The notes under the pieces are model-generated. The model saw only the letters and a list, made by a program, of their open reading frames with translations. It was not told the DNA's origin and made no database searches. From positions 40,607-104,606 of the forward strand of contig JADHZB010002018.1 of assembly GCA_015657535.1 (NCBI GenBank): a DNA stretch of 64,000 nt. Reading direction: 5' to 3'. Of the stretch, positions 1 through 11,714 are shown in pieces. Position 1 is the first letter of the stretch. Each line of letters starts with the position of its first letter. The translations under genes and the position numbers were made by a program. The stretch comes from Nephromyces sp. MM_2019. Its lineage: Eukaryota > Apicomplexa > Aconoidasida > Nephromycida.

Positions 1-132
1 CCGTAACTTTGATGCCTTCAAATCTATTTCCCCCAAGTAATAAATAGCATTCCGTTAATTGCAAAACTAAAATAATGTATTTCATCATTTCATAGAACTA
101 GTTACACAAGTTTTATATTTTCTTATGTGTAG

Positions 133-1865
133 GCTTGAAGTTATGGCAAGATCACAACCAAGAGACAAATACGCTTTAGTTACTGGGCTTAAGCAAATGG
201 GTTCAGTTGTTGCTGTTACAGGTGATGGCAACAATGATGCCCCAGCCCTTAAAAAGGCTGATGTAGGATTTGCTATGGGTATTGCTGGCAGAGATGTAGC
301 AAAGTTAGCAGCAGATATTATTATATTGGACGACAACTTCGAGAGTATTGTAAAGGTTTGTTCTACCTTTTTTCTTTTTCTCAAATTCACAATCTAATAT
401 TTTTTCATCAGGCTGTGAAATGGGGAAGAGGTGTATTTGAAAACATAAGAAGATTTTTATCTTTTCAGCTTACTGTAAATGTTGTTGCAGTTTGCTTTAC
501 TTTACTAACATGTAACTTTCAATTTTAAATACTTATATTAATTAAATACACTCTTTTCAAAATTTTTATTAATAAATTCAGCTCTCACACTCCGTCAATC
601 ACCACTGACTGCATTGCAACTATTATGGGTCAACTTGATTATGGACTCATTTGCATCTTTAGCATTAGCAACAGAACCACCTTCGGATGAATTACTGTCT
701 CGACCACCACATAAAAGAACAGAATACTTAATTAATAAGGTATTTTCATAATATACCGATGACTTTAGAAACAAGATAATTTCCTGAATTTTAACACTTT
801 TTGATATTCTAGAATATGTTCGCAATGATAATATCTCAAGCCATATACCAATTAACGATACTTATGATTTTGGTATTCACTGCTGACCTCTTTATTCCTG
901 AAGTTGAGTGGGGATATGTCGATGATGAAATGAGAACTACTTACAACTTTTCAGAATTTTCAGGTAAACAGTCTTATTTAATTATAAAAGCTGACATATT
1001 TCAATAACTAATTCCTTTTAAACTTTTCTATCTTATTCTTATGAAATCTTTCCAGATGAAGCCAAAAAATATATCCGAAGTGGGCGCAGATTTCTTCCTT
1101 TTAGTTCTGAATATGACTACCGAGATGAATGGCTCCACCACATTGGACCAAGTCGTCATATGACCATTGTGTTTAACACTTTTGTATTTCTTCAAGTGTT
1201 CAATCTTTTCAACGCTAGGAACACAAAACGAAAATGGAACATCTTTTCAGGGATAATGAGCAATAGACTATGGATTAGCATATTCTTTCTGATTATAATT
1301 TTACAAACACTAATTGTATACTTTGGAGGAGTTATTTTCTCCACTCATTTTGAGGTAATCTAAAATCTGATTGTTCTTAGACACTTAACACAGCTTTGAC
1401 TATTACCTATATAGGGTCTTACGGGTGTACAATGGTTGATTTGTCTAGCTTTTGCACTAGGAGGCTTCCCAGTTCATTGGCTCATGAAATACTTCCCTGC
1501 TAAGATACTTCCTGAAGCCGGTCAAAAAGAAGTAGACATACTCAACGAGCCAAGATCAATAGCTTTAGCTTCAAGAGGAAGGTATATATCTAAATGTCCT
1601 CACGTAATTTTTTATGCATTTTCATTTATGAACTTGTGATTATTTATTGAAAATCAGACTTTCACGGGAAAATTTCTCAAGACTTTCAGCTGGAATATTT
1701 ACATCTTCGGAAATAAGGAAGGATTTGTAAGAATTATCTATTTATATAAATTTTATGAATTATAATTGCTATTTTCTTAATTACCACAGTATAAAAAGAT
1801 CTATGACCCAAAGTATTGGCAAAAGAGACTCACTTCTACGTGCATCTACAGTAAACTTCAACTGA
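133..1865 (+). CDS. P-type Ca2+-transporting ATPase, plasma-membrane (PMCA, type IIB), C-terminal part
   Basis: ATP-driven Ca2+ export pump; only the last eight exons lie in the window. Exons: 133-355, 412-511, 582-739, 813-963, 1056-1354, 1415-1581, 1658-1726 and 1790-1865 (TGA), about 413 residues, with all codon phases closing. Exon 1 carries the P-domain hinge [20 protein letters not shown] and the next residues IAGRDVAK, which fit PMCA better than SERCA. The following exons give the hydrophobic segments of the C-terminal transmembrane domain, including [20 protein letters not shown]. The tail is short (ends ...RASTVNFN), so no long calmodulin-binding tail is evident. Introns are 56-92 nt. 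A GTAACT near position 3 could be the donor of the preceding intron. Family assignment is secure; the 5' part is outside the window. Confidence 0.95.
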
Positions 1866-2602
1866 TGTCATTTTAATTTTGAAACCAACCAACGTTAGTG
1901 AGGTTTGAAATAGCATATTTTTGGACATTCATTAATATTTGAAATTTTTCTTATAACTTGTACACTATCATAAATCTATAAGTATAAGTACTTCAATTTG
2001 TATTGGATTAACCTGTTTTTGAACTTTGCCAAAATCCGGCTATTTACTATTAATCTTTTTCTAATGCCCAATAACCTACATATCTTAAAGTTGATTACAA
2101 AATTTTTTACTACTTTTACTTTGAATACTCTTAACTTTACCTTGGTCATTAAACTTAGTCCAGACAAAACACTATTTTTTTTAACTGTGTGCAATAACTT
2201 TGAGTTTAACTATACGGAAAAATTGTGAGCTTAGAATTATTTTTATGATAAAATATGCTCAACATCGTCTAGTTAGTTTTTTTTTAAAATTATTTTTAAT
2301 TGTTTTGATTCTTAAAAATTTAATAAAAATGCAATTAGAGCGTTGAGTTGGTGACATTTGATTATTTTTTATAATGTTTTTATCTGGTTTGAAAGATTCA
2401 CAAAATTTAAATTTACAAAAACTGTGAACTTTACTTTTTAAAACAACATACTTGGAGATGAAAGATAATCTCAATTACAACTTGTAATCAATTCAACTAA
2501 ATGAGAGTCTAGTAAATCTCATTTTTGAAAGTGATGAGATCAAGTTTGATGCTTGACTAAGTAACAAATTAATAGATATTTTACCATGCTTTTAAAATTA
2601 AA
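1866..2602. other. AT-rich spacer between the Ca2+-ATPase and the next gene
   Basis: About 740 nt holding the 3' flank of the ATPase. Short open frames on both strands near 1976-2474 are AT-rich and show no protein-like composition. No RNA gene or repeat was recognised. Confidence 0.5.
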
Positions 2603-3608
2603 ATGATTTGTAAGAACTTGGAATTATCTAAGCAGATTTTACAAGGTGAGTTATATAGGCTGTAATTACAGAATTAAAATTTGTGATAGCTAACTTAAAG
2701 TATATAACCATTAGTGAATTTAATAAATCAATATTTAATGTTTCGAGATTGAACTATGTTTGATTTATCTATATTGTTATAAAATAGCAAATCAACAACA
2801 CATTTATAATGTTAGAGCCAAGAGCAAGGTAGATCAAAATAGTTAAATATACTTGTAAGTATTCTAATTAAACTCAAAAGTGAAGCAGGGATAATCAAGA
2901 AAAATTTATGTAAATTGAGAGTTTTTCTTTTTTACACATTTTTTCTAGTTCATAAATGTAATCAACACATTCTATCATTAACAATCATTGAGAAAAGCAA
3001 TGCCAATAATTATGAAAATCGCATCAAAGATGACTTGCATTATACCACATTACCTAGATTACTTCAAGTATCAAGCAAAGGTATTGACCACGATGCAGTA
3101 AGTTTAAATACCTAAAATTGCACATAAAACACAATTTTTAAAATCATATATTAATTAGAATCCACCACCATATCCCATTATTAATATTCGTAGGTGGTTA
3201 CGTATTTGTGTTAGTGCACCTTATTTACTTTTATTAAGATTTTAGGGAAGGGGAACCAAATACCGAAATATCAAAGTTAATGTAATTGTAAATAAAAGAT
3301 ATAAAGAAATTTAATAAGTGGTATTCTTATTAATAGCCATGAAAATCGGTCCAACCAGCAAAATATTAAGCATCAAGATGATGAAATTGTTAAGCTAACA
3401 GTGTATTAAACTTATTCAAAATAATTCGTAACTAAGCTTGAAGAAAATAGCCGGATAACTGAGTCTATGCTAATGGGAGATCAAGATATCATATCCAAAG
3501 CTCTAGGTCTAAATAGATTGATAAAAATATCTTACAATTGAAAAAATTATGATTTTCTTAGATATAGCGGAGCTTGAAAAATTGGATATTGAAGCATTAT
3601 TTCGGTGA
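2603..3608 (+). CDS. uncharacterised small spliced gene (about 161 aa)
   Basis: I do not recognise the family. A hand model gives seven exons: 2603-2645, 2788-2828, 2900-3097, 3159-3193, 3337-3388, 3437-3506 and 3562-3608 (TGA). All phases close, donors include GTGAGT and GTAAGT, and introns are 48-143 nt. The protein starts MICKNLELSKQILQ. It is hydrophilic, Asn- and charge-rich, with a possible short hydrophobic stretch (VFLFYTFFLV) encoded at the start of exon 3. It ends in an amphipathic stretch, KALDIAELEKLDIEALFR. Least certain are the exon 3 acceptor (2899, or alternatively about 2949) and the donor of the intron ending at 3436 (3389 or 3401). The Ca2+-ATPase lies upstream on the same strand. 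Confidence 0.55.
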
Positions 3609-4003
3609 GCAATACAGCGACAAACTTCAAATTCAAATCATAAAGTTCCCAAGCAAAAATAAAGTAATATAAGTTAATTAGGCTGTATAAGACCGAGTAT
3701 CTGATTGGGTCCAGTGAGCATTGTATAAAAACTGTAGAATATGTTTGATTCAGTTCTTTTCTTTTTTAATTTTCAAGTTTGTATTTTTAAATAAATTTTA
3801 AACAAAAATAGTTTTAGGGTTACAAAATTAAAAATAAGTTTTGTTTATTTACAAAAGAGATGTTACTAAAGTCAAAGGGGGAAATGAATAAGAAAATTTA
3901 CAGATGCGTAGGAGTTATGCTATGCTGTTAATGTTTACTATTAATCAAATCAAGATGAGTTAAGTAATGATTATTAGTAAAAATTTGTTTCTGAATAAGT
4001 CTC
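3609..4003. other. spacer between convergent genes
   Basis: AT-rich 3' flanks of the + gene ending at 3608 and the - gene ending at 4004. Nothing else was recognised. Confidence 0.5.
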
Positions 4004-6235
4004 TTAAGTTCTGTTAAGCTTTGTATTTGGATCCCAGATTTCAGATGAGGTTATCAAGCTATCATGAGAGTTGTGTAGTATGTCATTCATCTTTATCAGA
4101 TTTTCAATTTGATTGCTCGTAGACTCATTTAGCCATTTCAATCGTGAATCCTCATCATCCTTCATAAATGCTTCAATGTCGTTATTTAATCCGTTGGAAA
4201 TACTTGTATTTGAATATTTGCCCTTCATGGAGCTTATAAATTTTCGAGTAACGTCTAGTAGTGTTATGCAATGAAGAAATTGAACAAATATGAATTGATC
4301 CGCTACAGAGTTAGTGTGGTCATCGTGAGCCGTTATAACAGTCTCTGTAATGTTTTCATTTGTGATAAAATTGTTTCCAAGTGGGTTGAAATCTCTATAA
4401 CAATCATTGTATACTGGAAAATTGTCTAAGTCCTTGGTTAGTTTTGTATTATTAAATTTAGATTCGTTTGATTTCAACTGAGAAATTCCATCAATATCAG
4501 ATTGATTTATTGAGTCAGGAGAATTTCGAGTGTGAAGTGAATGGAATTTCTGATTACGGGGAAGTATGGTAGAGTTTGAGGAGTAAAGGGGTGCATCAAC
4601 CGGTTGTGTAAAGTCATAACTGTTTAGTTTGATCTTGTAGGATTTGTTAGAACATTCAATCTTTTTTAAATATTTCAAGAAATCCCTTTCTTCGTTTGCT
4701 TCAAGCTCAGATTTTAAACACGTCTGGTAACTTGTATTTGAGGATTGAGAATCGGCACTGGTTTTATCTAAAACTATTGGCTTTCGTTTTCTAGGGCTTG
4801 TGTTCAATGAGTCAGTGATAGGTGATGTCTCAGATTTGAGTTGCTGATCAACTTAAAAAAGATAAATAGGAAATAGGAATGTTGTAAATAATAAATGTAT
4901 ATGCAAGGTAAGAATAAACTTCATATCATAAGGGTTATACCTGTTGGGGTACTAATTTTTGAAGTGGATTCCTTCAATTTCAAAATCGGTGATTCCTTGA
5001 TAGGCTCCTGTGATGGCTTTTTGCTTTTAGCACTCCTGTCTTCTTGCTGAGACTTTAATGGGGTCTTACGTTTTCTCTCCTGAGAGCCTAATGATCTGAT
5101 GGGTGATTCAGTAGTAGTTGATTTTTCACCTTTAATACTTCTTTGGGGGGTTCTTGTCGAAACTTGTGGTTTGGAAGGTGAAAATGCCTGACTCTGGTCA
5201 TTTCCATAGAAATCATCCAAGTCAGAGCCATCTTCATTTTCTTTCATTGAGAGTGATGGGCACTTATATGTGAAACAAGCACACTTTAAAGCAAAATCCC
5301 AAGCTTCACGTCCCAAAAGATGTGCTATTCTTAGTAAAGTAGGTACTGTAGCTACAGTGAAAATATTCTTAACATCACAAAAATTATTGTTCTGCAGTAT
5401 TTCTTGCCAGAGCTTAGAGTTGGTTGATGATATTGAGCGTAGTTTTCTTAAAAGCAAGCGTCGCCCATCTGCACCCAGACGAATGTTCAGGTTGCTTTGC
5501 CATGCTTCATATGAATATTTTGATGGATTGGAAATCATCTCAAAAGAATAGGAACCAAAATCAAATTTTTTTACGTCAGCAGTGTGGCATTCCTTTTCAA
5601 AATCATCAAGTTCTTCCATTTCCTTGAATGCTTGATCATATTTAGTAGAACGTTTTTTGTTCTTTATCTTCTTTGTATTGCTATATGGATCAGATCGGGA
5701 TTGTGGTGTATTATTCGGTGTGTCTAGGGAATTATTTTCCATTGAAGATACTAAACCGTTAGTGTCTCCATAGAGAACATAGTCATTAAACTTTTTCGTG
5801 CTTTTAGAAATTGGAGTTTTAATTAATTTCTCACAACCCTCAATGTCATATGAATTAATTAGATCTTGACCTCTAAAACTATTTGGAAAAAGAGGTGTTG
5901 GTTCATTGTTTAAAGGGCTTATTTGAATGGAGAGATGCGGTTCATTTTCATCGAGGTCATCATTAGTACCAATTTCAGTACTCTCAATTCCGTCTGTCTT
6001 TAAGTTATTGAGTGATTGGCCTTGGAGGGATTCAACATTTTCTTCTGTGATATTTTTCATTGAGCTTTTGTTCTGAATAAATATAATCTTGCAGATTAGA
6101 GCTTGGAAGAAATTTTCTAGTGCAAAGATATACCTTTTCCGGTGATGTCTCTGCTAATGTAAGCTCAGTGTCTTTGGCTTCCGTCTTGGGTAGTTCAAAA
6201 CCTTCGTATGAGTGCTGATCGCCCATTGATATCAT
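4004..6235 (-). CDS. uncharacterised, probably nuclear low-complexity protein (693 aa)
   Basis: Three exons in transcription order: 6235-6134, 6072-4941 and 4851-4004 (TAA). Introns are 61 and 89 nt and phases close, giving 693 residues. Most of the chain is Ser/Asn/Asp/Glu-rich and presumably disordered, with Lys/Arg clusters that could act as nuclear signals (KKIKNKKRSTK, PRKRKP, RKRKTPLK). The one compact region, around residues 205-290, contains GADGRRLLLRKLRS and LLRIAHLLGREAWDFALKC, a helical Trp- and Leu-rich block. The C-terminal third has a second helical block (FIFVQFLHCITLLDVTRKF). This could be a lineage-specific chromatin or transcription protein, but no AP2, zinc-finger or kinase motif is visible. 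A GC-rich hairpin sits 28 nt upstream of the ATG. Confidence 0.75.
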
Positions 6236-7748
6236 CTTGAGATAAAAGTGGTACGGACTTCAAGCGAGAGGGAGACCTCTCGCTCTTATGGATTGGGATG
6301 CTCTAATTAGTAGTGGCCTTAAGCTAAAATACAATTTTATCATTTAAACACGATCGATGATATTTCTTCCTAAAAAATTCCAAAATATTGCTATTGTTAA
6401 GAGTGTATATGCATCTATTTTACCGCTAGCTCCTTCTATCCAAATATAAATTGATAAAGTGCGAGCTTTTAGAAAGGTTAAAAAAAACCGTGGCAGTTTA
6501 GATCTAACTATAAATGTTTGAAGTTAAAAAATAAAGCCTAGTATCGTCACCTCTATGCTGTAAAAAACAATATAGCTCAAGTGTTGTTCTGATGCTATGA
6601 TAAAGACATCAGGGTATTAGTAAATAATTATAATTTATTAATTCAGAAGCTTTAGTAGTTTAGCTGGAATGAAGAGGTAAAAAAATATATAGGAGAAGAT
6701 TTATTCAATGAAAATTTTATCACTTAATTCTTTAGCTGTTTTATAAAGAACCTGTGAGCTTTCAGCAAATGTTATCATAGTGATAAGAATGCGAAAAGAC
6801 ATTGTTTATTCCAAACACAGCTAAATGCTAATAAGGTAGCAATGGCCTAATATTTTAATAAGTAATAATAGATTTGTGTTCTACATAGTGTATGTGTGTA
6901 CATTTGGAAAATAATATTTCGATGCTTACTTATGTTGAGTAAAAAATAATTTCTATTAATTCTGTAAGACACCTGTCTCGTTGATCTACTATATCTTAAT
7001 TGTCATGAACGGTTTTATACTTTTTATGAATTGTTTCGGGGAGTTAGAAAAATTAGAAAAACCTAATTTATCGACTAATTTGTTGATATAATTTTTCACA
7101 ACATTGAATAACCTAAGAATTTAGTACTTGTATCCATGATTACGTAAATGAATAATAATTTGCACAAGTGAACTAAACTATTTAAACTTCTACAAAGCCC
7201 AAAGTATGTAATATAGAAGTGTAAATTTTTCAAAATTCAAGCATCTTTTTGTTACTTTAAAGTCGTAACATTACATTGAATTTAATTACATACATTTGGA
7301 TACAACTTGTTATGTTTTATGAATTTTGTTTGGTAGGATTGTTATAATTTTTTCGAGGTAACAGCTAAAAAGAGTTAATTCACTTGAGTATTCAATTTTA
7401 AGTGACTTTATGACATTGATCTAACAGGAATTAAAGTAATATTTATTACCTATATATACTTGAATCTTTTTTCGACACAAACAATTAATTTTATGTGCAT
7501 AATTTTTGTTTATTCCTATGACTTGTTGAATAATAGATTATTTAATCAACAACCCATTGACTCACAGAGCCAATTTACTGGTTATCTATTTAAATAAAGA
7601 GTTTACTAAGAATTATTTCTTCCTCAGCACATCTTAAATTTCCTATAAGTTATATAAATATATATATAACAAGTTTCTTCCTAAATATTTTATATTAGAA
7701 CGTTCGAATCTTTTAAATTGAGAACCCTTTTAACAGTTTACAAAATCT
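6236..7748. promoter_or_regulatory. divergent intergenic region (693-aa gene / Cpn20)
   Basis: About 1.5 kb between two divergent start codons, so it must hold both promoters and 5' leaders. It is AT-rich, with (TA)n near 7654-7669 and the hairpin at 6263-6284. No further gene was seen and no defined promoter motif was recognised. Confidence 0.45.
6263..6284. other. perfect GC-rich hairpin upstream of the 693-aa gene
   Basis: AGCGAGAGG (6263-6271), loop GAGA (6272-6275), CCTCTCGCT (6276-6284): a 9-bp perfect stem. It lies 28 nt 5' of the start codon of the minus-strand gene at 4004-6235, in otherwise AT-rich DNA. Read on + the loop is a GNRA tetraloop; in the minus transcript the loop is UCUC. 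It could be a 5'-leader structure or a palindromic protein-binding site. Confidence 0.6.
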
Positions 7749-9497
7749 ATGAGTTACTCAATTATAAAAATGTACACCAATAGAGCTTTTCTTATTCCCC
7801 ACGCAAGAAACAACAAAACGATTCAAATGAATGGCCTTCAGAGAGTTTTTCTCCCACTCGTTCTCTTTTTTATTTCAAGCTGTACACTACAGTTTACAAC
7901 AGCTTTCAAAAATCCTACGGGCCCTGAAACAGTAAGTAAAGAAAGTACCTCCTACTTGCACAACTTTAGTCTATATATGATGCCATTGATAGAATTAAAC
8001 TCTCACTTGACTCAGTATTACCCTCTTGAAAATTACCTTGCAACACTTATGAATAACCGAAATTTTGATATTTTATCAGGGAGCGCAATTTTTAAATATC
8101 TCACCCCGTAACAAAGGATTTTCTGGATCAATTACTAGTATGAACCATCTGAAAACATCACTAGAATGATAAAATAATACTCATAAATTTCCTATCAGGT
8201 AAATATGCACATAAACTTGATGGTATAACCATAAGCAACCCCTTAAAACCAGTAGGCGACAAAATATTCATCAAACTAAAAGAAACTGAAAAAACAACTC
8301 CGGGAGGACTTGTTCTACCTACTGAGGTTAATTTTTGACCTGCTTATTTATATTATTTTTAACTGACCTGCTGGTGAATCTTAAACCCCAAGAATTATAC
8401 ATACCTATTAGCGCTATCAACTTTACCTCTATTTAGGGACAACCACATAATTTCACAAATTTTCTTTATACTTTCAGCAACGAGTAAAGCAGGGAACAGG
8501 GAAAGTAATTGCTGTTGCAAGCGAAATTTATAATAAGCTATCGCGGTAATGTTTCTCGACAAATTATTTTTATTAAAGCATACGATCTTGCGCTTGGCTG
8601 AGCTTGTTGTTATTGAGTCATAAAACATCAAGGGTATGGTATAAAGCGCTACAAATAATTGGGAAAATTAAGCTTGAAATTTTAGACTTATTCAAGAAGT
8701 TATATCTTTCAAGTTGCATTTTAATGACTCCCTAAAGCTTTTTATCCAATAATTTTACATAATTATACCTCAATTTGGGTAATTTTTATCAATACAGAAC
8801 GACCATCCCATCAGAAATCAAACCGGGTGATTGGATCATATTCAGCCGAAACAATATTGTTGAGGTATATACCTATCGAAATTACCCGTTCAACATAGTT
8901 ATAATTTATTTTTATTTCTACTAAACTTAAAATTTAAATATTTTTATCCTTTATATGCAGTTAAAATACGATGATAATGATTGTGCACTAATTTCATACG
9001 ATGATGCATTAGCGAAGGTTTCCGAAAATGAATTTGAGCTAGATATAAACAATTTAAAACCATTGAAAGATATGTAAGTATCAATGAACACTTACATGTA
9101 AGCTTAATGTAAGAAACTTGAAATATTTTTAAATTTTTATAGGGTATTCATAAAACTAAACAAAGAAAGTAAAAAGACACCTGGCGGTCTTATTCTCTCA
9201 CAGCAAAGAAAAAATACATTTACAAATGATGGTGAAGTCATTGCTGTTGGCCAAGGGACTTACGACAATAATGGGAAAAGATTACCAATTGAAGTAATTA
9301 TATTTAATTACAAAATTTTATTTTTTATAATACAAACTTCAATAATTTGTTGGTTAATTTTGAATATTTTACCTTGATAGGTCAAAGGTGGTGATAAAGT
9401 AAGATTTAGCTCATATGCCTCGGAGAATGAAGAATTTAAGATTAATGGTGAAAAGTACACAATTTTATCCATAGATGATATTATAGCTAAGTGGTAG
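7749..9497 (+). CDS. co-chaperonin Cpn20/Cpn21, two GroES domains, probably plastid-targeted
   Basis: Caps the Cpn60 folding chamber. Exons: 7749-7931, 8165-8326, 8478-8545, 8798-8864, 8961-9073, 9143-9293 and 9381-9497 (TAG), 286 aa, phases closing. Residues ~33-53 are a hydrophobic signal-like segment (FLPLVLFFISSCTLQF) followed by a presequence. Two GroES repeats follow: domain 1 with LKPVGDKIFIK and mobile-loop TPGGLVLP, domain 2 with LKPLKDMVFIK and TPGGLILS. The tandem arrangement is the chloroplast/apicoplast Cpn20 type; the second domain is better conserved. Exon 2 start is the least certain junction: a 233-nt intron with a GTAAGT donor at 7932 and acceptor at 8164 is the choice that keeps frame. 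Plastid location is inferred from architecture plus presequence. Confidence 0.9.
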
Positions 9498-9757
9498 AGC
9501 TCAAGACTTCATTATTTAAATTCATCCATGGGGATTAATTTTCAAATTTCTAATTATTTTAAAAATAGTTTTTATCAACCAAAAAAATCGCAAATATAAT
9601 GACCTCACAGTTATTAGAAAAAGCACATATATGTGAAAATAATTTTAAAACATTTGTGAATTCGTGAGATAAAAATAATATAACACTTTCAACTTCTCCC
9701 CCTAAATTTTCAATTTTAATAAAGAAAGATTGATTCAGTTTAGTATAATTATTTTGT
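9498..9757. other. spacer between convergent genes
   Basis: AT-rich 3' flanks of Cpn20 (+) and the ubiquitin-like-domain gene (-). No other feature was seen. Confidence 0.4.
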
Positions 9758-11001
9758 CTATATAAAAAGCTCTTGCTGTGATGTTGACAAGATGAAATTG
9801 AAACCTGATAGAACATTCAAATTATCTGTTATCTTTTTTGAAGTAATTTTATCATACATGTATATTTACCTTGCCAAATGTTACTTCTGGGTAGACTATT
9901 TCTCAAAAATTTTCGTGCAAGTCTTAGAGGCCTTGTTTGAAGTAGGAAAACAGTTGGTATGGTGAGAATAAAACCCTTTTTCACGTGTTCATAATCAGGC
10001 CCAAAGTGATGCAAATATAATAGCAAGATAGCTAATTTTGAGGTTGGTTTCCATTGGATATTAAAATTGATAGAAAACTTCTCGAAAATCCTTTGTTTCA
10101 GTGTATGTGGGAAAGCTACATTACATGGGCTGATTTTATATTGATTAAGATTTGTCAAAGTGTTATTGCCCCCATAAGCTATTTCTAGTGACTCAAGATA
10201 CTCATGGAAATCTTCAGTTAAATTGCTTTTTTTGATAAAGTCCTTTATCTTTATCATCTTTTCGTAGAGATCCTTATTGAGTATATCTGAATGACCTTGT
10301 TCAGAGAAGCTATTAAGTCGTGTGGATTGGTCCTGGCTATTATAAAGTGGATAGCCAGAGATTCCGGAATCCAATTGTCTTAATAGTCTATCAATAATAA
10401 GTAGGTAAGCAATTATTTTTCCAGATTTATTCGTTTGGTTCAGGTTATTTAAGGAGTCGATTTTTAATGATATTGGGACAGTAAACATATCAAGGATTAG
10501 AGATATAACTCCATTTTGAGATATGACTTCTTTAAAGCTTTTTATTTCATTGAGTTTAGTTTCAGGAGTACACGTTATTGTAGTATTGTTGATGATCAAT
10601 TTCTGTAAGAAAGTTGGTGGATTACCTGGGAATCGATCTCGAATTTCCTCTTTCAGCTGTCGAAATGTGAAATTGGGATTGATGATTAATTCTATTGAAT
10701 TATCAATTCCTTCTAAACCAGTTGATGTACTTATAATAATCTTGAAAAAATCATCATTGTCAGACTTGGTGTGGTTGACTGACTTGGTAAGAACATATGT
10801 GATATTGTTCACAAATCTGTCATAATAACCAGAGCACAGCACACTATACTGATCTCGGTTGGATACTTTGTGGGTTAATGCGATTTCAGGTCTTGATACA
10901 CCATGCTTCGAAAACATCGAAAGATTGCCTTGAACAACATAGCCCCAATTAACTACATATATTACTAATAACACAAAGACAAATTTGTATTTATGAATCA
11001 T
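9758..11001 (-). CDS. secreted protein with an internal ubiquitin-like domain, possibly plastid
   Basis: Two exons in transcription order: 11001-9870 and 9825-9758 (TAG), separated by a 44-nt intron; 399 aa, ending ...TSQQELFI. Residues 1-25 are a signal peptide (hydrophobic core FVFVLLVIYVV, cleavage near VVQG). Residues ~86-174 resemble a ubiquitin fold: a first strand FKIIIST, an Ile/Leu-rich strand, a helix with FRQLKEEIRDRF, then LQKLIINNTTI and ISLILDMF. The rest is helical with many N-x-S/T sites. Apicomplexans use a plastid ubiquitin-like modifier in SELMA-type import, and this could be related. However, no Gly-Gly processing site follows the domain: the only GG (AYGGNN) is ~100 residues downstream. 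The fold call is by eye. Confidence 0.6.
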
Positions 11002-11714
11002 TATTCAATTAGGCTTTCTATGTTTTCTCATTTAAAAAAGAGAACAGATTTTCCATTTAAGCGAATAAATAATGAGCTAAGAGATTTTTTATATTGGCTT
11101 TGGTATTGCAATAATAGGTTGTGCTTTATAACTAACAAAGCATAACATAACGTTAGGTGTCTATTCCAAACGAATAATTGTCAGTTTTTGAAAACTGGGT
11201 TTGTTCAAATGTTAATAAATAAAATTAACGAAGTTATTTTAGCTGACTTTTGTTGAAGTTCCTAAGAGTGCTGGTAGGAAAAAGTTGCGCCAATAATGAT
11301 TTGTTGACTTTTTCAATGAAAGTGTTGGTATGTGCTATAAAGCTCATAAGTTCAATTGTGAGACGTCTTAACGTTTGGGTAAAGAGGTGTGTGTATTAAC
11401 TAAAGAAAATTTTGTTAGTTTTTATAGGGCGCTGGGATGAGTTCAGCAATGCCTCTCTGGTGATAAATTACGTAGCTCTGCTTATATGCTTATAAGCACT
11501 TTGAGAAATGAGTACAGAAGTGTTTAGAACTTCATATCCAATGTTGAAAGGTGTAAATGTAAATTATTTATGAATGCCATTTGCCAATAAGCATTACTCC
11601 TTAGTACCAATTTACCAAAAGAATATAAATGCTAGTGATAGAGCTCTCAAATTATAAATTCTTGAAATAGTAAATGATATTATTTTAATTTTATTCAAGA
11701 TTTAATTTCTTAAC
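11002..11714. promoter_or_regulatory. divergent intergenic region
   Basis: About 710 nt between divergent start codons of the ubiquitin-like-domain gene and the 256-aa gene, so both 5' regions lie here. It is slightly less AT-rich near 11240-11480. No RNA gene could be supported. Confidence 0.4.

Noticed and set aside
2646..2671. 26-nt intron GTGAGT...ACAG in the small gene at 2603
   Set aside because: Too short compared with other introns here; the acceptor at 2786-2787 also closes the phase.
8107..8111. Stop codon of the first Cpn20 open frame as the gene end
   Set aside because: The GroES domains follow downstream; a GTAAGT donor at 7932 and acceptor at 8164 bypass this stop in phase.
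11240..11480. Possible structured RNA in the less AT-rich spacer
   Set aside because: No convincing cloverleaf, snoRNA boxes or conserved stem could be drawn.
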